Positions 54,839 through 63,349 of a stretch of DNA of 64,000 bases are shown piece by piece. How positions within the stretch are numbered: position 1 is the stretch's first letter; every line of letters begins with the position of its first letter. The notes below the pieces were generated by a model, which ran no database searches, was not told the DNA's origin, and saw only the letters and a program-made list of their open reading frames with translations. The position numbers were made by a program, and so were the translations under genes. Source of the stretch: Prauserella flavalba (GTDB taxonomy: Bacteria; Actinomycetota; Actinomycetes; Mycobacteriales; Pseudonocardiaceae); the NCBI RefSeq assembly GCF_003202235.1, contig NZ_MASU01000011.1, forward strand, positions 124,001 through 188,000, given 5' to 3'.

Positions 54839-55836
54839 CGAACCCCCTGTTCGACCAGTGCCTCGGCGAGCTCGTACAGCGCGGCCACGTCTACGCCGCC
54901 GTTCAGATCGGGCAGCTCCAGCGTAGGCAGGTCGCTCTCGGAGAGCTGCTCGCGTGCGCGTTGCTCGGCCGCGAGCCGGATCGCGTGCTCGACGGTCTCC
55001 TCGACGAGCCCGTCCAAGGTCGACTCGGGCAACTCCAGCCCCGCGGACGCGAGCCCGCTGCGGACGCGGGAGGCGTCGACCCTGCCGTCCGCGGCCGCGG
55101 GCACCGACCGCGCGGGCAGCCTCGGCGGGCGGACCCGGTTGATCAGCACCGCCCCCGGCCGCAGGTCGGCGCCGTCGAGTTCCGCGACCGCGTCGAGGGT
55201 CTCCCGCACCGGCATCTCCTCCAGCAGCGTCACGAGATGCACGGCGGTCTCGCCGGAGTGCAGCAGCCGCACCACGCCCTCGGCCTGCGCGCGGATGGGA
55301 CCGGTCTTGGCCAGGTCGGTGAGGGCCTTGGTGACGTCGAGGAACTTCACCACGCGGCCCGTCGGCGGGGCGTCGACCACGACGGCGTCGTAGGTGTGCC
55401 TTCCGTCGGACTCGGTGCGCCCGACGCACTCCTTGATCTTGCCGGTCAGCAGCACGTCGCGAAGGCCAGGCGCGAGCGTGGTCGCGAACTCGATGGCGCC
55501 CATGCGGCGCAGGGTCCGGCCCGCGAAGCCGAGGTTGTAGAACATCTCGAAGTACTCGAGCAGCGCGGCCTCGACGTCGATGTGCAGGGCCCGCACCTCA
55601 CCGCCGCCGGGCGCGGCGGCGATGCGCTGCTCGGCGTAGGGCAGCGGCTCGGTGTCGAAGACCTGGGCGAAGCCCTGTCTGCCCTCAACCTCGATGAGCA
55701 GCACGCGTCTGCCGTGGCTGGCCAGCGCGAGTCCGAGGGAGGCGGCGAGGGTGGTCTTGCCGGTCCCGCCCTTGCCGGTGACGAAATGGAGCCGGGTCCG
55801 TGCGAGCTCGTCGGTCCAGCCAGCCGGTGTGGTCAC
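54835..55836 (-). CDS. ArsA/Get3-like ATPase (Rv3679-like)
   Basis: A 333-aa partner ATPase. The deviant Walker A reads [18 protein letters not shown] (about residues 20-37), and [16 protein letters not shown] marks switch II. The first gene of the pair, it is shorter than its partner, as Rv3679 is shorter than Rv3680. GTG 55836 lies 6 bases after TACCCT (minus strand), with no RBS, so the operon is probably leaderless. The two proteins presumably form a heteromeric ATPase in the cytosol. Confidence 0.9.
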   Translation of the reverse strand: MTTPAGWTDELARTRLHFVTGKGGTGKTTLAASLGLALASHGRRVLLIEVEGRQGFAQVFDTEPLPYAEQRIAAAPGGGEVRALHIDVEAALLEYFEMFYNLGFAGRTLRRMGAIEFATTLAPGLRDVLLTGKIKECVGRTESDGRHTYDAVVVDAPPTGRVVKFLDVTKALTDLAKTGPIRAQAEGVVRLLHSGETAVHLVTLLEEMPVRETLDAVAELDGADLRPGAVLINRVRPPRLPARSVPAAADGRVDASRVRSGLASAGLELPESTLDGLVEETVEHAIRLAAEQRAREQLSESDLPTLELPDLNGGVDVAALYELAEALVEQGVR

Positions 55837-55873
55837 CTACGCAGGGTAAGCCAGGAATCCCGATCACCGCGGC

Positions 55874-56122
55874 TCAGGACGCGAGTGTGAGGACCGTGAC
55901 GACCAGGGCGACGAGCCCGGCGACACCCCAGGCCACGGCACCGGGCAACACGGTGAGCGTGAGCACGCACAGCACGGCCACCGTGGTGAAGGACACGAGA
56001 CCCGCGACGGCGACGGTCGGCGAGCTGTCGGTGCTGTCGCGCACCTTGGCCATGATGATCAGCACGCCTGCCACCCCGGCCACGGCCAGCAGGATCGTCG
56101 CGAGGATGCGCCATGTCTCCAC
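55874..56122 (-). CDS. Small membrane protein of unknown function
   Basis: An 82-aa protein with three hydrophobic stretches (about residues 5-23, 38-58 and 62-82) and a short polar loop (KVRDSTDSSPT). Start GTG (METWRILATILLAV). It lies 37 bases upstream of the ArsA operon and is divergent from the DUF4177 gene. No family recognised; coding call rests on membrane pattern and codon bias. Confidence 0.6.
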   Translation of the reverse strand: METWRILATILLAVAGVAGVLIIMAKVRDSTDSSPTVAVAGLVSFTTVAVLCVLTLTVLPGAVAWGVAGLVALVVTVLTLAS

Positions 56123-56154
56123 GCGCTCAGACGGTACTGGCTAGGGTGTGCCGC

Positions 56155-56316
56155 ATGAGTGCCACGAAGTGGGAGTACGCCACGGTTCCACTGCTGATCC
56201 ACGCGACCAAGCAGATCCTCGACCAGTGGGGCGAGGACGGCTGGGAGCTGGTGACCGTGCTGCCCAACCCCAGCGGCGAGCAGCACGTCGCCTACCTGAA
56301 GCGACCGAAGGGCTGA
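56155..56316 (+). CDS. DUF4177-family small protein
   Basis: A 53-aa protein with the DUF4177 pattern: KWEYATVPLLIH, then the helix ATKQILDQWGEDGWELVTVLP and a final strand VAYLKRPKG. Its role is unknown. It lies 4 bases before ridA, as in mycobacteria (Rv3678A-Rv3678c order). The ATG is 7 bases after TAGGGT (56142-56147) and has no RBS, so the transcript is probably leaderless. Confidence 0.85.
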   Translation: MSATKWEYATVPLLIHATKQILDQWGEDGWELVTVLPNPSGEQHVAYLKRPKG

Positions 56317-56320
56317 GCCC

Positions 56321-56776
56321 GTGAGCTGGAGCGCGAGGCTCGCCGAGCTCGGCATCGAGCTGCCCGGCGTCGCCGCACCGGTCGCCGCCTACATTCCCGC
56401 CATCCGCAGCGGCTCGCTCGTGTTCACGTCGGGTCAGCTGCCGTTCGTCGAGGGCTCGCTCGCCGCGACCGGCAAGGTCGGCGGCGAGGTGAGCCCCGAG
56501 GAAGCCAAGCAGCACGCGCGCACCGCGGTGCTCAACGCGCTCGCGGCCGTGCACGATCTGGTGGGCATCGACTCGGTGGTCCGCGTGGTCAAGGTGACCG
56601 GCTTCGTGGCCTCCAGCGAGGGCTTCACCGGTCAGCCCGCCGTGATCAACGGTGCGTCCGAGCTGCTCGGAGAGGTTTTCGGCGACGAGGGCAGGCACGC
56701 CCGGTCCGCCGTGGGGGTCGCGGAACTGCCGCTCGGAGCCCCAGTCGAAGTCGAGCTGACCGTGGAGGTTTCCTGA
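56321..56776 (+). CDS. RidA-family enamine/imine deaminase
   Basis: A 151-aa RidA/YjgF homologue, which hydrolyses reactive enamines made by PLP enzymes. The sequence contains FTSGQLPF, the [18 protein letters not shown] helix and the C-terminal [24 protein letters not shown] with the conserved Arg/Glu (RSAV...VE). The start is GTG. It directly precedes the next gene with a one-base overlap (TGATG). Confidence 0.92.
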   Translation: MSWSARLAELGIELPGVAAPVAAYIPAIRSGSLVFTSGQLPFVEGSLAATGKVGGEVSPEEAKQHARTAVLNALAAVHDLVGIDSVVRVVKVTGFVASSEGFTGQPAVINGASELLGEVFGDEGRHARSAVGVAELPLGAPVEVELTVEVS

Positions 56777-57405
56777 TGGACCCCGACATCGAGTACGCGT
56801 GTCACGAGCTGCTGTTGCGGCTGGCGGGGCGCATGCCCGACCAGATGCTGTGGCGGTTCCGGGACTGGCTGGGTGAGGGCGCGATGGGCACGCTCTCGCG
56901 CACGCTCCCGAAGTCTTTGCTTAAGCACAGGATTGACCTCGACCAGGCGGAGTATCGCCTGCTGGTCGCCGGTCTGATCCCGCACGGTGCCGATTGGCAC
57001 CAGGTGAGTTCGACACTTGGGGTAGACGCCTCAGTCGAGAACCGGTACACATTCACGACGGGTGCACCCGATTGGGTGAACACCGTTGATTCGGTGTCCG
57101 TGGTGGTTCACGCAACGCTGCGTGGTCGCCCGGATGTGGGAGAGGTCCGGGAGAGCTGGCGGCACGACCGTGGGTCCGAAGAGGAGGCGAAGCGGATTCT
57201 GCTGGTCACCGCCGTGTCCGGGCTCCCACGACTTACTGGGGAGCTACAGCGGGTCCTCCGGGTCCTCGGCGACGAGGCGCCGAGCGTGGAGGTCCTGCCG
57301 GCGCAGTTCGACGTGCCCGCCTACCACCGGGCGGCGCTCGCGAACTCACGGTTCGTCTGTGTGGGCTCCGTGGACGCCGGTCACCACAGACTCGTACCCG
57401 CGTAA
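56776..57405 (+). CDS. Uncharacterised protein A of a tandem paralogous pair
   Basis: A 209-aa protein with no recognised domain. Residues about 10-75 ([21 protein letters not shown]) and 125-205 ([10 protein letters not shown], then [15 protein letters not shown]) align with the corresponding parts of the next protein in the same order, so the two are paralogues. Its role is unknown. It overlaps ridA by one base and precedes the paralogue by 36 bases. Confidence 0.75.
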   Translation: MDPDIEYACHELLLRLAGRMPDQMLWRFRDWLGEGAMGTLSRTLPKSLLKHRIDLDQAEYRLLVAGLIPHGADWHQVSSTLGVDASVENRYTFTTGAPDWVNTVDSVSVVVHATLRGRPDVGEVRESWRHDRGSEEEAKRILLVTAVSGLPRLTGELQRVLRVLGDEAPSVEVLPAQFDVPAYHRAALANSRFVCVGSVDAGHHRLVPA

Positions 57406-57441
57406 CGCTCGCTCGGCCAGCGGGCTGGAGGGAGATCGGCG

Positions 57442-58575
57442 ATGGTGGATGTCCACGATGGCCTGCCGAAGGACGGCTTCGCGGTACCGCTGCGACTGCA
57501 CAACGTCCTGCTGGCACTGGCGGGCCGACTGGACGACAGTGCGCTGTCGGAGGCACGTGAGCTCGTCGCTCGTTCACACCTGGACGACGCGGCTGAACTC
57601 GCCGTCGGCGCGCTGATCGCCGGCCGGATCATGGTCCGGCCTGCCGAGCAGCGCGAGCTGGCGCTCGTGCTGGAGATGAGCAGGTCCGACGCCACGCTGG
57701 CCGATCAGCTCACCGTCGGCGACGCCATTCCCGGCTACGCACACCGGTTCAGCCGGGAGAACGAGCCGGAGCGCGGCATCTCCGAGGCGCTCGACCGCAC
57801 CCTGCAGGTGCTGCCGGACCTGCGCTCCGTGCACGCGGTGTGGCGTAACACGCCCGCCGGCAGCGTGCCGGGACCGCTGCCGCAGCGCGTCGTGCTCGTC
57901 GAGATCGGCCCCGAGGCACACCCGCCCGCCGTCGCGTTCCGCGTCGACGACGCGCTGCGCAAGGGCGGCATCCGCTCGGTCGTCGAGGTCACCGGACCCG
58001 GGGCCGAGCGCACCGAGTACCACGAGGCGGCCCTGGCCGCCGCGACGCCGGTGTGGCTGGCCACGGGCCAGTCGGCGGGCGGCTCGGCCTCGTGGAGTGC
58101 GCGCGGGTCGCGCCCGGTCGGCGGCGCCCACACGGTCGCCGAGACCCCCACGCCGCGCGAGCCGTCCCACGCGGCGCCCGACTTCGAGGAGCCTGCCGTA
58201 AAGGTCTCCACCGAGGAGAAGCCCACGGACGAGGCGCCCGGGAAGGAGCCGGAGCCCACTCCGGCCGAGCGGGAGAACCGCGCGGCGGCGACCACGGAGA
58301 TGACCAAGGAGGAGGTCGCGCAGCTGCGCGCCGCGATCGCCGAGGACCCCGAGAAGGGCCGCGCGATCGCCGCCGTGAACCTGCGCTCCGACGAGATCGT
58401 CGAGCTGCCGGAGCTCGATCTCGACGACCCGCAGCTGTCCGACCGCGACCGGCAGCTGCTGCGTGAGCTGCACGCCGAGCTTGCCGAACGCGAGCGAGCG
58501 GAGGCCGCGAAGAGCGCTCAGGGCAGGACGAACGGCAGCGAGCACCGCTGGGCGGACGGTTTCTCCGGCAGTTGA
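57442..58575 (+). CDS. Uncharacterised protein B of a tandem paralogous pair
   Basis: A 377-aa protein. Residues about 15-75 (NVLLALAGRLDDSALSEARELV) and 145-225 (QRVVLVEIG, YHEAALAAATPVWLATG) parallel protein A. The C-terminal about 130 residues are unique: a Pro/Glu/Lys-rich linker, then a helical part (KEEVAQLRAAIAEDPEKGRAI, LSDRDRQLLRELHAELAERE) probably a coiled coil. It lacks a signal peptide. Start ATG with GGAGGGAG upstream. Confidence 0.75.
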   Translation: MVDVHDGLPKDGFAVPLRLHNVLLALAGRLDDSALSEARELVARSHLDDAAELAVGALIAGRIMVRPAEQRELALVLEMSRSDATLADQLTVGDAIPGYAHRFSRENEPERGISEALDRTLQVLPDLRSVHAVWRNTPAGSVPGPLPQRVVLVEIGPEAHPPAVAFRVDDALRKGGIRSVVEVTGPGAERTEYHEAALAAATPVWLATGQSAGGSASWSARGSRPVGGAHTVAETPTPREPSHAAPDFEEPAVKVSTEEKPTDEAPGKEPEPTPAERENRAAATTEMTKEEVAQLRAAIAEDPEKGRAIAAVNLRSDEIVELPELDLDDPQLSDRDRQLLRELHAELAERERAEAAKSAQGRTNGSEHRWADGFSGS

Positions 58576-58591
58576 AGGTATGTTTCGGGGC

Positions 58592-59392
58592 GTGCCAGCG
58601 AACTTTCACGTGCCGAAGCAGTCCGTGTTGTCGTTGCCGACCGAGCCTCCGGAGCAGCCCGTCGTCGCCAAGGACGCGGCGACCGTCCTGCTGCTGCGTG
58701 ACGCCGGTGACGGCGTCGAGGTGTTCCTCCAGCGCCGCGTCACGGCGATGGCCTTCGCGGGCGGGATGACCGTCTTCCCCGGCGGCGGTGTCGACAAGCG
58801 CGACGCCGATGCCTCGGTGAGCTGGGCCGGCCCGCCACCCGCGCGGTGGGCGGAGTGGTTCGGCTGCTCGGAGCCGGTGGCCAGGGCGCTGGTGTGCGCG
58901 GCCGTGCGCGAGACGTTCGAGGAGTCCGGCGTGCTGCTGGCGGGCTCGGGGTCGAGCATCGTCACCGACACCTCGCCGTACGCGGCCGCCCGCGAGCAGC
59001 TCGTGTCGCGGGAGCTGTCGCTGGCCGACTTCCTCGCGGGCGAGGGCCTGACCCTGCGCGCGGACCTGCTGCGGCCGTGGGCGAACTGGGTGACCCCCGA
59101 GCAGGAACCGCGTCGCTACGACGCGCGGTTCTTCCTCGCCGCCCTGCCGGAGGGGCAGCACGCCGACGGCAGGACCACCGAGGCCGAGTCGTCGGGGTGG
59201 AGCAGGCCCGCCGACGCCATCGCCGACGCCGAGGCGGGCCGGAGCACGCTCATGCCGCCCACGTGGTTCCTGCTCGACGAGCTCACCTCGTGCGCGTCGG
59301 TCGCCGAGGCGCTGGCGCAGGAGCGGTCCGTGCGCAAGGTCACGCCGCGGCTCGTGGTGGACGGCGACGTAGTGAGGGTGGAACTGCCATGA
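58592..59392 (+). CDS. NUDIX hydrolase family protein
   Basis: A 266-aa protein with a NUDIX-type box: GGMTVFPGGGVDKRD, then the catalytic-helix-like REETFEESG variant (AVRETFEESGVLL). A C-terminal helical domain includes WANWVTPEQEPRRYDARFFLAALP, typical of the NUDT19/RV3672c-type CoA or dinucleotide diphosphatases. It hydrolyses nucleoside-diphosphate-linked compounds. GTG 58592 lies 7 bases after TATGTT (58579-58584), suggesting a leaderless mRNA. Overlaps the MBL gene by 4 bases. Confidence 0.87.
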   Translation: MPANFHVPKQSVLSLPTEPPEQPVVAKDAATVLLLRDAGDGVEVFLQRRVTAMAFAGGMTVFPGGGVDKRDADASVSWAGPPPARWAEWFGCSEPVARALVCAAVRETFEESGVLLAGSGSSIVTDTSPYAAAREQLVSRELSLADFLAGEGLTLRADLLRPWANWVTPEQEPRRYDARFFLAALPEGQHADGRTTEAESSGWSRPADAIADAEAGRSTLMPPTWFLLDELTSCASVAEALAQERSVRKVTPRLVVDGDVVRVELP

Positions 59393-60165
59393 CTCATCCC
59401 GCGTACGGCGAGCTGCGCGAGGTTTCGCCCGCCGCCTCGGTGCTGTTGGAGAACAACCCCTCGATGATGACGCTCGAGGGCACCAACACGTGGGTGCTGA
59501 GGGCGCCCGGCTCCGATTCGTGCGTGGTGGTGGACCCCGGCTACGAGGACGTCGAGCACCTCGAGCGGATCTCCGCCGTCGAGCCGGTCGAGCTGATCCT
59601 GCTCACCCACCACCACCCCGACCACTCCGAGGGCGCGCCGTGGCTCGCCGAGCGGGTCGGCGCGCCGGTGCGCGCGTTCGAGGCCGGCCTGTGCCTCGGG
59701 GCGGAGCCCATCGCACACGACGACGTCGTGACCGCCGCCGGGCTGGAGATCGGGGTGCTGCACACGCCCGGCCACACCGACGACTCGGTGACGCTGCGGT
59801 TCGACGCGGCCGGGCGCACACACGTGCTCACGGGCGACACGGTGCTCGGCAGGGGCACCACGGTGCTGACCGATCTCGGACACTACCTGCGCACGCTGAA
59901 ACTGCTCTGCGCGCTGCCGGACGGGGCACTGGGCCTGCCCGGTCACGGGCCGGAGCTGGCCGACCTCACGGCCACCGCGCGCGAGTACTCCGCGCACCGG
60001 GAACAGCGGCTCGACCAGGTGCGATCCGCGCTCCGGCGGCTCGGCCCCGAGGCGACGCCGCGGCAGGTCGTGGAGATCGTCTACGCCGACGTCGACCCCT
60101 CGCTGTGGGGTCCGGCGGAGTCCAGCGTGGTGGCTCAGTTGGAGTATCTGAACTCCGAGGGATAG
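59389..60165 (+). CDS. Metallo-beta-lactamase-fold hydrolase (LACTB2/Rv3677c-like)
   Basis: A 258-aa MBL-fold protein. The metal motif is THHHPDHSEG (about residues 66-75), followed by His in HTPGHTDDS, Asp in LTGDTVLG, and His in GLPGHGPEL. A C-terminal winged-helix-like LACTB2 segment (about 200-258) follows. Members hydrolyse RNA or lipid-linked substrates. It is translationally coupled to the NUDIX gene (ATGA). A hairpin-like GGGAT...ATCCC element lies near 60158-60184. Confidence 0.9.
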   Translation: MTHPAYGELREVSPAASVLLENNPSMMTLEGTNTWVLRAPGSDSCVVVDPGYEDVEHLERISAVEPVELILLTHHHPDHSEGAPWLAERVGAPVRAFEAGLCLGAEPIAHDDVVTAAGLEIGVLHTPGHTDDSVTLRFDAAGRTHVLTGDTVLGRGTTVLTDLGHYLRTLKLLCALPDGALGLPGHGPELADLTATAREYSAHREQRLDQVRSALRRLGPEATPRQVVEIVYADVDPSLWGPAESSVVAQLEYLNSEG

Positions 60166-60233
60166 CGCTTTCAGCGCGAATCCCGTTACCGTGGTGGCGT
60201 TTTCATCGACATCCCAATGGAGGGAGGCGCACC

Positions 60234-60332
60234 ATGGTCGAGTCGGGCGAGCTGGAGGTCTGGACCACTCCGGACTTCGAGGAGTACGAGACCCCGATGG
60301 AGGTCACGGCGTACTTCGGCCGTATGGAGTGA
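60234..60332 (+). CDS. pqqA: PQQ precursor peptide PqqA
   Basis: A 32-aa ribosomal precursor of pyrroloquinoline quinone. The Glu-x-x-x-Tyr pair is E23-V-T-A-Y27 in the motif MEVTAYFGRME; these two residues are cross-linked by PqqE and excised to make the cofactor. Trp10 and Phe15 also fit the family. It is slightly longer than most PqqA (23-30 aa). A strong GGAGGGAGG precedes the ATG at 60234. Too short for most ORF callers. It heads the pqq operon and is followed by an 11-bp hairpin. Confidence 0.93.
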   Translation: MVESGELEVWTTPDFEEYETPMEVTAYFGRME

Positions 60333-60342
60333 CGAGTGTTTC

Positions 60343-60387
60343 GGCGTGGCCGATGGGAAAGCGCTTACAGCTTCTGTCGGCCACGCC
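60343..60387 (+). terminator. Hairpin between pqqA and pqqC
   Basis: Arms GGCGTGGCCGA (60343-60353) and TCGGCCACGCC (60377-60387), perfect 11 bp, with a 23-base loop containing AAGCGCTT. It lies 10 bases after the pqqA stop and before the pqqC RBS. It has no T-run, so it may partly terminate or stabilise pqqA mRNA, giving excess precursor as reported in other bacteria. Function is inferred. Confidence 0.6.
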
Positions 60388-60409
60388 CCACCGACCCGGG
60401 AGGACGGCA

Positions 60410-61117
60410 GTGCAGCCGCTGGAGCCGAAGCCACCGATGACCGAGCAGGCCTTCGTCGCCGCGCTCAAGGGACTCTCGCACCGCTACTGGGGCACCCATC
60501 CGTTCCACCACCGGATGCACGCCGGTGAGCTCACCGAGCACGAGCTGCGAGTCTGGGCGGCCAACCGCTGGTACTACCAGCGCATGCTGCCGCAGAAGGA
60601 CGCGGCGATCATCAGCAACTGCCCGCTGCCGGAGATCCGCAGGCAGTGGCTCGACCGCATCGTCTACCACGACGGCCGGGCCGAAGGCGAGGGCGGAGCC
60701 GAGCGCTGGCTGCGGCTGTGCGCGGCGGTGGGCCTGGACCGCGAGGAGGTGCTGGACGAGCGGCACGTCGCGCCGGGAGTGCGGTTCGCGGTCGACACGT
60801 ACGTGACCTTCGCGCGCACCAAGCCGTGGGCCGAGGCCGTCGCCTCCGGGCTCACGGAGATGTTCTCCGGACATCTCATGCGGCGCAGGGTCGGCGACAT
60901 GCTGGCCCGCTACGCGTGGATCCGCAGCGAGGACCTGGCCTACTTCACGAACCGGATCGACGCCGTGAGCGGAGAGGGCGAGGAGACGCTCGCGATCGTC
61001 GTGGCCCACTGCGTCACCCGGGAGCAGCAGGAGGCGGCCGTCGCGGCGCTGTCGTTCAAGTGCGACGTGCTGTGGTCCATGCTCACCGCCATCGAGCACG
61101 CGGCGGCGAAGGAGTGA
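60410..61117 (+). CDS. pqqC: Pyrroloquinoline-quinone synthase PqqC
   Basis: Catalyses the final cyclisation and oxidation to PQQ without a cofactor. The 235-aa helical protein has the PqqC signature: HPFHHRMHAGELTEHELRVWAANRWYYQRMLPQKDAAIISNCP, followed by AVDTYVTFARTKPWAEAVASGLTEMFSGHLM and later CHCVTREQQEAAV-like segments with the catalytic His/Tyr residues. The GTG at 60410 has GGGAGG 6 bases upstream; other starts give non-conserved extensions. It overlaps pqqD by 4 bases. Confidence 0.94.
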   Translation: MQPLEPKPPMTEQAFVAALKGLSHRYWGTHPFHHRMHAGELTEHELRVWAANRWYYQRMLPQKDAAIISNCPLPEIRRQWLDRIVYHDGRAEGEGGAERWLRLCAAVGLDREEVLDERHVAPGVRFAVDTYVTFARTKPWAEAVASGLTEMFSGHLMRRRVGDMLARYAWIRSEDLAYFTNRIDAVSGEGEETLAIVVAHCVTREQQEAAVAALSFKCDVLWSMLTAIEHAAAKE

Positions 61118-61365
61118 CGCCCCGGCTGCGCCGCGGCGTGCGGCTGACCTACGACCGCACCAGGCGGACCCATGTGCTGTTGTTCCCCGAGGGCGTGCTC
61201 GTGCCCAACGCGACCGCGGCCGCCGTACTCGAGCTGTGCGACGGCGAGCGCACGGTGCCCGACATCGCGGCCTCGCTCGGCGAGCGCTACGCGGGCGTGC
61301 GCGAGAGCGACGTCGGCGACGTGCTCGCCAGGCTCGTCGACCGGCAGGTGGTCGAGTGGGCGTGA
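61114..61365 (+). CDS. pqqD: PQQ peptide chaperone PqqD
   Basis: An 83-aa PqqD (RRE-type peptide chaperone) that binds PqqA and presents it to PqqE. The pattern VRLTYDRTRRTHVLLFPEGVLVPNATAAAVLELCDGERTVPDIAASL, with the winged-helix-like fold and the C-terminal DVLARLVDRQVVEW, is diagnostic. The GTG overlaps the pqqC stop and the next GTG overlaps its own stop, so all four downstream genes are coupled. Confidence 0.92.
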   Translation: MTPRLRRGVRLTYDRTRRTHVLLFPEGVLVPNATAAAVLELCDGERTVPDIAASLGERYAGVRESDVGDVLARLVDRQVVEWA

Positions 61366-62441
61366 CCGAGGAGGTGCGGCCGCCGCTGGGCATGCTCGCC
61401 GAGCTGACCCACCGCTGCCCGCTGCACTGTCCGTACTGCTCGAACCCGGTCGAGCTGGTGACCCGCGAGCGGGAACTGGGCACCGAGGAGTGGTGCTCGG
61501 TGCTCGACCAGGCCCGCGACCTCGGCGTGCTGCAGGTGCACCTCTCCGGTGGCGAGCCGCTGGCGAGGCCCGACCTGCCGGAACTGGTCACGCGCGCGTC
61601 CGGCCTCGGCTGCTACGTCAGCCTCGTGACCAGCGGACTCGGGCTCACCGAGGCGCGGCTGGCCGACCTCGTCGACCGCGGGCTCGCACACGTCCAGCTG
61701 TCCGTGCAGGGCGCCGACGCCGCGCGGGCGAACCTCCTCGCGGGTGCGAAGGCCCACGACCACAAACTCACCGCCGCGGCGCTGGTGAAGCGCTTCGAGC
61801 TGCCACTGAGCGTCAACGTGGTGCTGCACCGGGCCAACCACGACCAGCTGGAGGGCATGATCGCCCTCGCCGAGCGGATGGGCGCCGACCGGCTGGAGCT
61901 GGCCAACACCCAGTTCTACGGCTGGGCGCTGCGCAACCGCGACGCGCTCCTGCCCACCAGGGAGCAGCTCGCGGCGGCGGAGCCGGTGGTGCGCGCCGCG
62001 ATGGAGCGGCTCAAGGGCACCATGCAGGTCGTCTACGTGCTGTCCGACTACTACGAGCAGTACCCCAAGCCGTGTATGTCCGGCTGGGGCGCGCAGCAGC
62101 TGACCGTGGCCCCGGACGGCACGGTGCTGCCCTGCCCCGCGGCCACGGCGATCACCACGTTGCCGCTGGAGAACGTGCGCGACCGGCCACTGGCCGAGAT
62201 CTGGTACGACTCCGAGTCGTTCAACGCCTACCGTGGCGAGGACTGGATGCGCGAGCCGTGCCGCACGTGCGAGCGGAGGACCGTCGACTTCGGCGGCTGC
62301 CGCTGCCAGGCGTTCCAGCTCACCGGCGACGCCGCGGCGACCGACCCGGTGTGCCGCCGCTCGCCGGACCGAGGGCTGGTGGACGTGCTGCTGGAGGCTC
62401 CGCGCGGCTCCGGCGAGTTCGTGATGCGAGGTGTGCGGTGA
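61362..62441 (+). CDS. pqqE: Radical SAM enzyme PqqE
   Basis: Makes the Glu-Tyr carbon-carbon cross-link in PqqA. The 359-aa protein has the radical-SAM CxxxCxxC motif at Cys19, Cys23 and Cys26 (CPLHCPYC), a barrel core, and a C-terminal SPASM domain with Cys residues in KPCMSGWG, PDGTVLPCPAA and the CRTCERRTVDFGGCRC cluster for auxiliary Fe-S centres. The start is GTG overlapping the pqqD stop. Confidence 0.95.
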   Translation: MTEEVRPPLGMLAELTHRCPLHCPYCSNPVELVTRERELGTEEWCSVLDQARDLGVLQVHLSGGEPLARPDLPELVTRASGLGCYVSLVTSGLGLTEARLADLVDRGLAHVQLSVQGADAARANLLAGAKAHDHKLTAAALVKRFELPLSVNVVLHRANHDQLEGMIALAERMGADRLELANTQFYGWALRNRDALLPTREQLAAAEPVVRAAMERLKGTMQVVYVLSDYYEQYPKPCMSGWGAQQLTVAPDGTVLPCPAATAITTLPLENVRDRPLAEIWYDSESFNAYRGEDWMREPCRTCERRTVDFGGCRCQAFQLTGDAAATDPVCRRSPDRGLVDVLLEAPRGSGEFVMRGVR

Positions 62442-63316
62442 GGGTGCTCCTGCTGGGCACGGCCGCGGGCGGCGGGGTGCCCCAGTGGAACTGCGCGTGC
62501 GCGAACTGCGAAGCCGTGCGAGCCGGGACCGCACCGGCCCGAACGCAGGACTGCCTCGCGGTGAGCGCTGACGGCCGCACCTGGTACCTGCTCAACGCCT
62601 CGCCCGACATCCGCACGCAGCTGACGTCGTACGCGGCCCTCGCGCCGCTCCCGCCGAGGGAGAGCCCGCTTCGGGGCGTGCTGCTCACCGACGGCGAACT
62701 CGACCACACGCTGGGACTCTTCCAGCTCAAGGAGGCCGCCGGACTGCGGGTGTGGGCTCCGGCCGCGGTGGCGGCGACCGTGCCGGCGCGGGAGATCGCT
62801 GGGCGGTACCACGGCTGGGAGTGGCCTCGCCTTGAGGAAAGGTTCGAGCTCGGCGGCCTGGTGGTCACCGTCTTCCCGGTCAGCGGCAAGCGCCCGAAGT
62901 ACGCCGGAGACTCGGCGCTCGACGGTCCGTGGGTCGTGGCGTACCGGATCGAGGACCCGGCGACCGGCGGCTCGCTCGTCTACGCGCCGTGCGTGGCGCA
63001 GTGGCCGGAGGGCTTCGACGACTTCTGTGCTGGGGCGAGCTGTGTGCTGCTGGACGGCTCCTTCTTCGCGCCGGACGAGATGGCGGGCGCGACTGCCGGG
63101 GACGTCGGCTCCGGTGCCCAGCTCGCGATGGGTCACCTGCCGATGGCCGGTGAGCACGGCAGCCTCGCGCGCATCCGCCGTTCCCGGGACACCCGGTGGC
63201 TCTATACGCACGTGAACAACACGAACCCGGTGCTGAGCCCGGCGTCACCAGAACACGCGGCCCTTCTCGAAGCGGGAGCCGAACTCCCGCCGGACGCCAC
63301 CGAGCTGCTCCTCTAA
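62438..63316 (+). CDS. pqqB: PQQ biosynthesis protein PqqB
   Basis: An MBL-fold iron oxygenase-like protein that hydroxylates the tyrosine-derived part of the PQQ intermediate. The 292-aa sequence has the N-terminal GTAAGGGVPQWNCACANCEA zinc site, NASPDIRTQL, TDGELDHTLGLF (metal-binding Asp/His) and a C-terminal HVNNTNPVL. Its GTG overlaps the pqqE stop. Gene order A-C-D-E-B differs from the common A-B-C-D-E. No pqqF-type protease is present. Confidence 0.93.
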   Translation: MRVLLLGTAAGGGVPQWNCACANCEAVRAGTAPARTQDCLAVSADGRTWYLLNASPDIRTQLTSYAALAPLPPRESPLRGVLLTDGELDHTLGLFQLKEAAGLRVWAPAAVAATVPAREIAGRYHGWEWPRLEERFELGGLVVTVFPVSGKRPKYAGDSALDGPWVVAYRIEDPATGGSLVYAPCVAQWPEGFDDFCAGASCVLLDGSFFAPDEMAGATAGDVGSGAQLAMGHLPMAGEHGSLARIRRSRDTRWLYTHVNNTNPVLSPASPEHAALLEAGAELPPDATELLL

Positions 63317-63319
63317 CAG

Positions 63320-63340
63320 CCCCAAAGGTGGCCTTGGGGG
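63320..63340. terminator. Short palindrome between pqqB and MFS gene
   Basis: CCCCAAAGG-TGG-CCTTGGGG forms an 8-bp stem with one bulge, resembling a truncated AAGGCCACCTT-family element, between the convergent pqqB and MFS genes. Terminator role is inferred. Confidence 0.55.
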
Positions 63341-63349
63341 CAGGCGGGG

